DNA of 6,088 nt, taken from the NCBI GenBank assembly GCA_023406965.1, contig JAEXTI010000134.1, forward strand, positions 1 through 6,088, read 5' to 3'. Position 1 is the first letter of the stretch; each line of letters starts with the position of its first letter. Below are positions 1-5,157 of the stretch, in pieces. Origin of the DNA: Chloroflexota bacterium. GTDB lineage: Bacteria > Chloroflexota > Anaerolineae > Anaerolineales > Anaerolineaceae. Below the pieces are notes generated by a model, which was not told the origin of the DNA, ran no database searches, and was given only the letters and a program-made list of their open reading frames with translations. The translations under genes were made by a program, and so were the position numbers.

Positions 1-1010
1 GCTTGAAGGGCGTGGAATTTATTGCTGCCAACACCGATCTGCAGGCGCTCAATCAAAGCCTGGCCCCCACCAAGCTGGCCCTCGGCCCGCGCACCACGCG
101 CGGACTGGGCGCTGGTGGCGACCCGCGCCGCGGCGAAGAAGCAGCCGAAGAGAGCTTCAAAGATCTCTGTGAGGTGCTTCGCGGCGCCGACATGGTCTTC
201 CTCACCGCAGGAATGGGCGGCGGCACAGGCACCGGCTCCATCCCGGTGGCTGCTCGCGCTGCTCGCGAGGTCGGCGCGGTGACCGTCGCCATCGTCACCA
301 TGCCTTTCACCTTTGAGATGGGCCGTCGCCAGCGCAACGCCCGCGAAGGCATGTCCAAACTCCAGCCCTATGCCGACACCCTGGTCACCGTGCCCAATGA
401 TCAATTGCTCAAGGTAGCCCCACCCAACACCACCCTCGACATGGCCTTGCGTCTTGCCGATGATGTACTGCGCCAGGGCGTGCAAGGCATCTCCGAAATC
501 ATCACCCAACCCGGCATGATCAACGTCGATTTTGCCCACGTCCGCTCGGTTATGAAAATGGGCGGCGGCTCGCTCCTCTCCATCGGCATCGGCAGCGGGG
601 AACAAAAAGCCCGCAAAGCCATCGAACACGCCCTCCACCACCCCATGCTCGAAGCCATCTCTATCGAAGAAGCTTCGGCGATTGTAGCCAACTTCACTGG
701 CGGCAATGACTTGACCTTCCTGGAAATGGTCGACGCCATGCAGCACCTGCAAGACCAGACCCACAACCGGGCCGAGATCATCCCCGGCGTGATCACCGAT
801 CCGCGTATGACCAACCGTGTCCAGGTCATCCTGCTCATCACCGGTCTGGGAGCCACCCCCATGGATGCTCGCTCGCCATTCTCGCCGCGCCCGGTCAAAG
901 TGCAAGAACCTGTCCTGGTTTCTGCCGGCCGTGTCGAAGATCATGCCAGCGAAGTGGTCGCCTCTGGCAACCAGGATTTACCCGCCTTCATGCGCCGCCG
1001 CATCCACTAA
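1..1010 (+). CDS. ftsZ: Cell division protein FtsZ (or FtsZ paralogue), 5' partial
   Basis: Tubulin-like GTPase that polymerises at midcell to form the division ring. The reading frame is open to the left edge (codons in phase with base 3), so roughly 35 N-terminal residues, including the first glycine-rich nucleotide loop, are missing; the TTG at base 3 is not the true start. Counting from base 3, the visible landmarks are NTDLQAL at 10-16, the tubulin signature GGGTGTG at 72-78, PFTFE at 101-105, PNDQLL at 131-136, the T7 synergy loop NVDFAHV at 174-180, and a C-terminal tail DLPAFMRRR at 325-333 like the conserved peptide that binds FtsA/SepF-type anchors. The C-terminal linker is short. 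Oddity: the second acidic residue of the T7 loop, normally Asp (E. coli D212), is His179 here, while the first (D176) is kept. Only 10 bases separate it from the next gene. It is firmly FtsZ family; whether it is the main FtsZ or a second copy cannot be told. Confidence 0.95.
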   Translation, partial: LKGVEFIAANTDLQALNQSLAPTKLALGPRTTRGLGAGGDPRRGEEAAEESFKDLCEVLRGADMVFLTAGMGGGTGTGSIPVAARAAREVGAVTVAIVTMPFTFEMGRRQRNAREGMSKLQPYADTLVTVPNDQLLKVAPPNTTLDMALRLADDVLRQGVQGISEIITQPGMINVDFAHVRSVMKMGGGSLLSIGIGSGEQKARKAIEHALHHPMLEAISIEEASAIVANFTGGNDLTFLEMVDAMQHLQDQTHNRAEIIPGVITDPRMTNRVQVILLITGLGATPMDARSPFSPRPVKVQEPVLVSAGRVEDHASEVVASGNQDLPAFMRRRIH

Positions 1011-1020
1011 TCGAGGCCTC

Positions 1021-1239
1021 ATGGACCCCAAAGCCCTCGCCGCCATCTGTACGCAAATATACCGCCAATACCCCGCTGTCAAAGGGGTGAATCCGAAGGT
1101 CACAGCTCAAGCTGGCGGCATGTACCAGGTCACTTTTCGTGGCAAAGCTGCCACCGCTGATGGAAAAAGCATGCCGGTCGTAGTCCGTGTTACCGCCGAC
1201 GCAAATGGAAAAATCACCAAAACCGTTGGATCTCGTTGA
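1021..1239 (+). CDS. Small conserved-looking hypothetical protein (72 aa)
   Basis: Unrecognised small protein of 72 residues. The ATG at 1021 is preceded by a modest GAGG ribosome site at 1013-1016 and lies 10 bases after the ftsZ stop, so translation coupled to ftsZ is likely. The frame extends further upstream, but that part overlaps ftsZ and looks like a shadow. The N-terminal ~20 residues (MDPKALAAICTQIYRQYP) should form one helix. The rest alternates polar and hydrophobic residues with glycine turns (MYQVTFRGK at 34-42, MPVVVRVTADANGKI at 51-65), as expected for a beta-hairpin or small sheet. There is no signal peptide, no membrane segment and no metal-binding cysteine cluster, so it is probably cytoplasmic. 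The position between ftsZ and a membrane protein suggests a division or envelope role, but this is guilt by association only. Confidence 0.75.
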   Translation: MDPKALAAICTQIYRQYPAVKGVNPKVTAQAGGMYQVTFRGKAATADGKSMPVVVRVTADANGKITKTVGSR

Positions 1240-1240
1240 G

Positions 1241-1248
1241 AAGGAGGT
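1241..1248 (+). promoter_or_regulatory. Strong Shine-Dalgarno site that fixes the start of the small membrane protein
   Basis: AAGGAGGT, near-complete complementarity to the 16S 3' end, ends 5 bases before the ATG at 1254. It rules out the in-frame TTG at 1236, which overlaps the previous stop codon and would translate the ribosome site itself. Confidence 0.85.
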
Positions 1249-1253
1249 TAGGA

Positions 1254-1472
1254 ATGCAGCAAAGTCTTGCTTATCGAATTGAATTATATTTTTACGATGT
1301 AGTCATCCTCATCCTCGGCAAATCTGCCCGGGCCTGCACTGCCTTCCAAAAAACGGTCGGCAAACTACACAAAGGTGAATGGGTGTTGCTGGGCGGCGCC
1401 CTGCTCACCAGCATCCTGGCCGGTTTAGTGACCGGTTACGTTCTCTATTTCCTCGTCGGAACAGTGGGGTAA
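1254..1472 (+). CDS. Small membrane protein of unknown function (72 aa)
   Basis: Unrecognised 72-residue protein with a strong ribosome site directly upstream. Residues about 43-69, starting WVLLGGALLTSILAG, form one clear transmembrane helix of ~25 residues containing glycines and ending only three residues before the C-terminus. Residues 1-22 are amphipathic to hydrophobic (YDVVILILG at 14-22) with an aspartate inside, better suited to lying on the membrane face or partner contact than to a second full span. The middle (23-42) is basic (K23, R26, K33, K37, K40), which by the positive-inside rule puts the N-terminal half in the cytoplasm. It follows the preceding stop by 14 bases and precedes the next gene by 2, so co-translation is likely. 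Its place beside ftsZ is compatible with a small division or envelope-complex subunit; no family is claimed. Confidence 0.8.
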   Translation: MQQSLAYRIELYFYDVVILILGKSARACTAFQKTVGKLHKGEWVLLGGALLTSILAGLVTGYVLYFLVGTVG

Positions 1473-1474
1473 TC

Positions 1475-2530
1475 ATGTCTTACCGTTTATCGCTGCGGAT
1501 AGCTTGGGCTGTGACACTGGTGATGGTGCTGTTATGCGCCGTCTCGCCGGTTCACGCCGCCCGAGGTGTCCCAGGAACCCCCGAGTTCGGGGTTGGCACC
1601 AACATTGACATCACCCGCCCCGATCTAAATGCGGCCCTCAATATTTTGCCGCTCCTCAGACCGGATTGGTTGCGGGTGGTGGTTCGCTGGGATGCCTATG
1701 AGCCTGCTCCCGGCTTTGCAGCAGATTGGAAGACCCTGGATGCAACCATGGCGGCGGCAGCCAACCAGGGCGCCGCAGTGCTCATCAGCTTGACCGCCGC
1801 CCCCTCGTGGAGCCTGACAGAAGGCGGGCCCGACCGCGAGGCTGCGGCGCGCTTTGCCGTCATGCTCGCCAACCGTTACCCTGCTACGGTGCAGGCCATC
1901 GAGCTGTTTCCCGCTGCCAACACGGCCCAGGGCTGGCAGGCAGCCCCCAACCCCGCCAATTACCTGGCCCTGTCACAGGCCGTCCAATCCTCTCTGGCGG
2001 CTGCGGGCAGGCAAGTTTGGATGGTGGCAGGCGGATTGAACCCCTGCTCGGCTGATTATGACGCCTTGCAATACCTCAGTGGGCTATACGCTGCCGGCGC
2101 GAAATCTAGCTTGAGAATCATCAGTTTGAACTACACTAGTGTGTCCGGCGAACCCATCGATTCACCGACCGGTTGCCAAAATCTGCGCTACTACGAAGAG
2201 GTTCGTCAGGTGATGTCCTCGAACGGCCACACCGACGGGATGTTGTGGATCACCCACTTGAGCATCCCAGGCGGCCTCAACCGTGATCAGCAGCAGGATT
2301 GGTTGGCCCGCGCTTACAAACAGATCCGCTCCCAGTTGTACATCGGCACCGCCATCCTGCAAAGCCTGAACGAAACCGGCGCCGGAGATCTGGCCCTTCT
2401 CAATCCAGACGGCAGCCTGCATCCGTTCTTCACCACCTTTCAATCCTTCGTTGAACATAATCTATATCTCAGCACGCCGCTCAAACCCGGGCGGGCCAAA
2501 GCCGACATTTTTACAAAATATCACCCATAG
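1475..2530 (+). CDS. Exported TIM-barrel glycoside hydrolase-like protein, probable pseudoenzyme
   Basis: 351 residues; the ATG at 1475 lies 2 bases after the previous stop with GGGG at 1466-1469 as ribosome site. The frame runs further upstream without stops but overlaps the previous gene and was not used. Residues 1-28 are a Sec signal peptide (R4/R8, hydrophobic 10-22, VHA before the cut after A28). The mature part matches the layout of GH5/GH39-like cellulase-superfamily barrels: DWLRVVVRWDAYEP (64-77) like the first strands, AVLISLTAAPSW (101-112), AIELFPAAN (141-149) where the acid/base NEP motif should be, SLRIISLNY (212-220), LWITH (257-261) where the nucleophile strand reads ITE, then a helix DQQQDWLARAYKQI and GTAILQSLNE (291-300). 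Both expected glutamates are replaced (A147, H261), so hydrolysis by the usual retaining mechanism is unlikely. Cys191 and Cys234 could form a disulfide outside the cell. It may bind glycan as part of the envelope. Fold call fairly secure; role unknown. Confidence 0.8.
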   Translation: MSYRLSLRIAWAVTLVMVLLCAVSPVHAARGVPGTPEFGVGTNIDITRPDLNAALNILPLLRPDWLRVVVRWDAYEPAPGFAADWKTLDATMAAAANQGAAVLISLTAAPSWSLTEGGPDREAAARFAVMLANRYPATVQAIELFPAANTAQGWQAAPNPANYLALSQAVQSSLAAAGRQVWMVAGGLNPCSADYDALQYLSGLYAAGAKSSLRIISLNYTSVSGEPIDSPTGCQNLRYYEEVRQVMSSNGHTDGMLWITHLSIPGGLNRDQQQDWLARAYKQIRSQLYIGTAILQSLNETGAGDLALLNPDGSLHPFFTTFQSFVEHNLYLSTPLKPGRAKADIFTKYHP

Positions 2531-2545
2531 AATAAGAGGATTAAT

Positions 2546-3217
2546 ATGAGGCGATCATCCCTGATTTCATTCATGTTTCTCATTTTCTGCATTTTTACAT
2601 TTCTGGGGTTTCGCACAGCCAATTTGACCAGCACGTTGGCTCGTTCCGATCAAGCTGCCAAACAAAACGCCCGCAACAACCGGGTGATTTTGATTCAAGT
2701 TGATAATCTGGAAGCTGAACGACCCGTTCTCAAATCTGTCTGGGTAGGCATGCTTTTTAAATCAGAAAACCAGTCGGTTCTGTCCTTTGTGCCCATCTAC
2801 CCGGCCGCCGGAGACCAGCCTGCCACCGATGCGCTGGCCCGCTCATTCAAGCTAGACCGCACTGGAAAACCTGTGGCTGCCTTCTGGCGCCGCCTCGCAT
2901 CCCTGGACATTGAAAAGGATGGTTACATCCTCGCGGATGACTACGCCCTGCAAGAGATTGCCGGTTGGATCAACCGTCAGGGCAGCCTGATTTACGATGC
3001 GCCGTCCAACATTAACTCCACCACACCCGGCGAATGGTTCCTCAAGCTCGGTTGCGGCTCCATTGGCAAGGCAGGGGGCAACATCACTGAATATGCCTGG
3101 AGTTCACTGGGCGATCACATTCAAACCGATTTGACCGGTGAGGCGCTGAACATTGAATGGAAGAAGTTGGTCACCTCTGGTCAACCGCTCAAGTGCGAAC
3201 TTGTGTGTAACGAATAA
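2546..3217 (+). CDS. Membrane-anchored envelope protein with degenerate LCP-like domain
   Basis: 223 residues, ATG at 2546 with AGAGGA (2535-2540) five bases upstream. Residues 1-6 are basic and 7-22 form one hydrophobic segment (FMFLIFCIFTFLGF), giving a signal anchor with the bulk outside. The external part starts with a beta strand RVILIQVDN (46-54), then VLKSVWVGMLF (61-71), VLSFVPIYP (78-86) and GYILADDYALQEIAGWI (126-142). This order resembles the LytR-CpsA-Psr (LCP) fold, whose members attach glycopolymers to peptidoglycan: ILLIGvD, then SDT, then SIPRD, then a YYvvvdfegf-like strand. The LCP arginines and aspartates that bind the lipid pyrophosphate are not visible; the SIPRD position reads FVPIYP. 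Cys170, Cys217 and Cys221 could make a disulfide. It is the last gene of the operon, 18 bases before the terminator stem. The LCP link is remote and from memory of motifs only; an unrelated alpha/beta domain is possible. That it is a real gene is secure. Confidence 0.75.
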   Translation: MRRSSLISFMFLIFCIFTFLGFRTANLTSTLARSDQAAKQNARNNRVILIQVDNLEAERPVLKSVWVGMLFKSENQSVLSFVPIYPAAGDQPATDALARSFKLDRTGKPVAAFWRRLASLDIEKDGYILADDYALQEIAGWINRQGSLIYDAPSNINSTTPGEWFLKLGCGSIGKAGGNITEYAWSSLGDHIQTDLTGEALNIEWKKLVTSGQPLKCELVCNE

Positions 3218-3234
3218 AAGAGTAACAGAAGCCC

Positions 3235-3280
3235 AAAAAGAGGTCTGGCAAAGGACAAACCCTTGCCAGACCTCTTTTTT
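3235..3280 (+). terminator. Strong intrinsic terminator closing the ftsZ-led operon
   Basis: A perfect 17-bp inverted repeat, 3235-3251 paired with 3263-3279, with an 11-base loop and a run of six T at 3275-3280. It lies 18 bases after the stop of the LCP-like gene. The left arm begins with five A, so the reverse transcript would also end in a U-run and the element could work in both directions. Confidence 0.92.
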
Positions 3281-3311
3281 AGAAACTGTACAAATTCTGT
3301 AATAAAAAAGG

Positions 3312-3346
3312 CGCAACGCTGGATGAGGGGGGCACCCAGCGTTACG
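3312..3346 (+). repeat. Inverted repeat / RNA hairpin between two terminators
   Basis: AACGCTGG (3315-3322) pairs perfectly with CCAGCGTT (3336-3343) across a 13-base G-rich loop; past one C/A mismatch the stem continues with 3312-3313 against 3345-3346. No T-run follows, so it is not itself a terminator. It could be the 5' hairpin of a small RNA or a backup transcription barrier. Confidence 0.6.
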
Positions 3347-3366
3347 TCTTCAAATATAATAGCATG

Positions 3367-3401
3367 AAATGGCAGGAATTCAAGTACTCTTGCCATTTTT
3401 T
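3367..3401 (+). terminator. Second terminator-like hairpin with T-run
   Basis: AAATGGCA (3367-3374) pairs with TGCCATTT (3391-3398), extended inward by a G-T wobble, G-C and A-T to an 11-bp stem with a 10-base loop, and the right arm runs into six T (3396-3401). It is a good intrinsic terminator for the + strand, yet no gene lies between it and the first terminator, which suggests either a backup terminator or the 3' end of a small RNA. Confidence 0.6.
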
Positions 3402-3434
3402 AATCAAACTCTTAATGAGACTATTTGTATTCTA

Positions 3435-3465
3435 TTGAGTTATATGCTTAGATCGCGAGGATAAT
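3435..3465 (+). promoter_or_regulatory. Possible sigma70-type promoter for the protease locus
   Basis: TTGAGT (3435-3440) and GATAAT (3460-3465) resemble -35 and -10 boxes, but the 19-base spacer is longer than ideal. It would leave a leader of ~140 bases before the protease start. CATAAT at 3564-3569 is a nearer -10-like box without a proper -35. These are pattern matches only. Confidence 0.2.
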
Positions 3466-3613
3466 TCCCGAATCAAATTCGCATCTTCAGCTTCCGACGA
3501 ATTTCACGCCCTTGTAAATCCTATCTAAACGATCTAAAATAAGAATTGTTTATTGCTCCAGTTCATAATTACTCGCCGCTTTTAACATCGGAACAATTCG
3601 CGAAAGGATGGAT

Positions 3614-5080
3614 ATGGCCCCATCGAAAAAGATCTACCTGAATGGGATCGATGCCACCACAGGTCAATACCTGATGGGACCGATGACCCTCAAACGCGCC
3701 GCGCGGCTGGCCAAAGGCGAACCCGTCGAACCCGACGTCATTCAGCGCTTTAAAGATTTCCTCAGCGATTTACTCTCGATTGATTTCGGTCAAGGCCTTG
3801 GCCTGGCCCAAGAAACGGATTTGGTCCACACCGGCTGGGGCATCGTCTTTCATCAGGCGGAGAGCGATGCGGTGAAGCAAGCCCTCCAACCGCTCATCGA
3901 CCATCGCGCTGCTCAGGTGGGCAACATGGCCAAGGTGAAAATGCTGGAATATCGCCCCGGCGAGCGCTTCAAAGATTGGCTGGGCCGCCATCAGGTTGGC
4001 GCCGGCCTGACCAACCGCAACCCGCGCAAGATTCCCTACTACCTCCTCTTGGTCGGCAGCCCTGAGCAAATCCCCTTCTCCTTTGGTCACCTCCTGGATG
4101 TGGATTATTATGTGGGTCGCATCCACTTCGACCATCCCGACGAATACGCTCGTTATGCCCAATCGGTAATCCAGTACGAAACCAGCCCTACGGTACCGAA
4201 CGCGCGTCGGGCCGCTTTCTTCGGCACCCGCCACCAGCTCGATCGCGCCACCCAGTTGAGCGCCGATCAGCTCGTCCGCCCGCTGGTGGATGGCGAACCG
4301 GCTCAGGGAACCGAACCTGCTGTACCCGGCATCGCCGCCGAAGCCGGGTACACCACAAGCGTGTTCTGGGGTCCCGAAGCCAAAAAAGCCGCCTTGACCG
4401 ATCTCTTTGCTGCGCCTGCCGGCGTAAAGCCGCCTGCCTTCCTCTTTTCCGCCACTCACGGCATGGGCATGCCCCCCGGCGACCCCAACCAGCCCCGCAT
4501 CCAGGGCGCATTGCTGTGCCAGGATTGGACTGGCTTTGGCACCATTTCCCCCAAACATTACTTCTCTGTCGATGATGTTCCCGCGAACGCCCGTCTTCAG
4601 GGGATGGTCGCCTTCCATTTTGCCTGTTATGGAGGCGGCACACCCGCCACAGATCGCTTTATCTATGGCACAGGCAAGAAACCCAAGCGAATCGCCGGCA
4701 AGCCCTTTCTGGCGGCGTTGCCGAAAGCCCTGCTCAGCCACCCCAATGGCTCCGCCCTGGCTGTCATCGGCCATGTGGAACGGGCCTGGGGCTATTCCAT
4801 ATCCACCCTTCAAGCCGGGCGGCAAATCGGTGCTTTCCGCGAAGCCATTTCCGGCATCCTCGGCGGGCTGCCCGTTGCCTTCGCTATGAAAGGTTTTAAC
4901 GAAAAGTACGCCACACTATCTACCGATTTGGTGAACACGCTGGAAGCCATTCGCTCCGGCGAACCGATTGGAGACGATAAACTCACCTATGATTGGATTG
5001 AGCGTAATGACGCAGAAGGCTACGTCGTCCTCGGCGACCCTGCTGTTCGTTTGCGCGAAGGCGATCTACAACCGGATTAG
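3614..5080 (+). CDS. Caspase-like (clan CD, C25/CHAT-type) cysteine protease
   Basis: 488 residues from ATG 3614, which has AAAGGA (3603-3608) five bases upstream; the in-frame ATG at 3608 overlaps that ribosome site and is less likely. The catalytic features of caspase/gingipain-fold proteases are present: a hydrophobic strand ending in the His-Gly motif (AFLFSATHG, H282 G283) and a second strand ending in the catalytic cysteine (MVAFHFACYGG, C338). Family-type motifs follow, GHVERAWG (386-393) and, near the end, YVVLGDPAVRL (470-480), the GDPA element shared with C25 and CHAT proteins. QGALLCQDW (297-305) sits between His and Cys. The N-terminal ~270 residues include NGIDATTGQYL (10-20) and a strand YYLLLVGSPEQIPF (142-155) typical of the C25 N-subdomain. 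No signal peptide or membrane helix is seen, so it is probably cytoplasmic, unlike secreted gingipains. It lies 77 bases before a second protease gene with no T-run terminator between, so joint transcription is likely. Substrate unknown. Confidence 0.88.
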   Translation: MAPSKKIYLNGIDATTGQYLMGPMTLKRAARLAKGEPVEPDVIQRFKDFLSDLLSIDFGQGLGLAQETDLVHTGWGIVFHQAESDAVKQALQPLIDHRAAQVGNMAKVKMLEYRPGERFKDWLGRHQVGAGLTNRNPRKIPYYLLLVGSPEQIPFSFGHLLDVDYYVGRIHFDHPDEYARYAQSVIQYETSPTVPNARRAAFFGTRHQLDRATQLSADQLVRPLVDGEPAQGTEPAVPGIAAEAGYTTSVFWGPEAKKAALTDLFAAPAGVKPPAFLFSATHGMGMPPGDPNQPRIQGALLCQDWTGFGTISPKHYFSVDDVPANARLQGMVAFHFACYGGGTPATDRFIYGTGKKPKRIAGKPFLAALPKALLSHPNGSALAVIGHVERAWGYSISTLQAGRQIGAFREAISGILGGLPVAFAMKGFNEKYATLSTDLVNTLEAIRSGEPIGDDKLTYDWIERNDAEGYVVLGDPAVRLREGDLQPD

Positions 5081-5108
5081 TAACTGTTCAGCCAGAGGCG
5101 AAAGTTAC
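5080..5108 (+). repeat. Small nested inverted repeat between the two protease genes
   Basis: GTAACT (5080-5085) pairs with AGTTAC (5103-5108), enclosing a mini-stem GCC/GGC (5091-5093 with 5097-5099). There is no T-run after it, so it is not a standard terminator. The octamer CCGGATTA occurs at 5072-5079 and again at 5109-5116, flanking the structure. Role unknown; it may be chance. Confidence 0.3.
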
Positions 5109-5146
5109 CCGGATTAATCAACACGTTGCATTGTTCCCCCGATAAT

Positions 5147-5152
5147 GGAGGT
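5147..5152 (+). promoter_or_regulatory. Shine-Dalgarno site that selects a GTG start for the papain-like gene
   Basis: GGAGGT ends 5 bases before GTG 5158. An in-frame TAA at 5143-5145 blocks any earlier start, and the only other in-frame initiator, TTG at 5152, overlaps the ribosome site, so GTG is the start. Confidence 0.85.
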
Positions 5153-5157
5153 TGGTC

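Larger units (their letters stand above)
3298..3401 (+). ncRNA. Candidate small RNA of about 90 nt (weakly supported)
   Basis: A -10-like TGTAAT at 3298-3303 would start a transcript near 3310, directly before the first hairpin (3312-3346). An AU-rich linker and the terminator hairpin with U-run (3367-3401) follow. Hairpin, single-stranded linker, terminator is the usual build of a bacterial trans-acting small RNA. No good -35 box is visible and I recognise no known RNA family. The perfect TATAAT at 3355-3360 could instead start a transcript near 3367. Confidence 0.25.
3281..3607. other. AT-rich intergenic region with hairpins and candidate promoters
   Basis: No convincing gene was found on either strand between the operon terminator and the protease locus. 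Base composition is clearly more AT-rich than the flanking genes. It contains a hairpin at 3312-3346, a terminator-like hairpin at 3367-3401, -10-like boxes TGTAAT (3298-3303), TATAAT (3355-3360) and GATAAT (3460-3465), and the direct repeat ATCTAAA at 3523-3529 and 3532-3538. The promoter and leader of the protease locus must lie here unless it is read through. No tRNA, CRISPR or insertion-sequence end was seen. Confidence 0.7.

Noticed and set aside
401..898. Open frame of 165 codons on the - strand opposite ftsZ
   Set aside because: Shadow of a strongly conserved gene; the composition is low-complexity and no domain is visible.
1379..1474. Upstream extension of the barrel protein frame to ATG 1379
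   Set aside because: It overlaps the membrane-protein gene, and the start at 1475 gives a proper signal peptide directly at the N-terminus.
3181..3396. Short - strand frame across the terminator region
   Set aside because: It runs through the terminator hairpins and the end of the LCP-like gene; no ribosome site or motif supports it.
3448..3537. 8-bp inverted pair TTAGATCG (3448-3455) and CGATCTAA (3530-3537)
   Set aside because: A match of this length over ~160 bases is expected by chance fairly often, and the flanks do not extend it.
3523..3538. Direct repeat ATCTAAA twice with 9-base period as an operator
   Set aside because: Too short and AT-rich to claim a binding site; mentioned only in the intergenic description.
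3218..3607. CRISPR array, tRNA or insertion-sequence end in the intergenic region
   Set aside because: There are no regularly spaced repeats, no cloverleaf pattern and no terminal inverted repeats with target duplication.
3770..4825. Long open frame (351 codons) on the - strand inside the caspase-like gene
   Set aside because: It lies antisense to a gene with clear catalytic motifs, is rich in Gly/Ala typical of GC-rich shadows and shows no recognisable motif.
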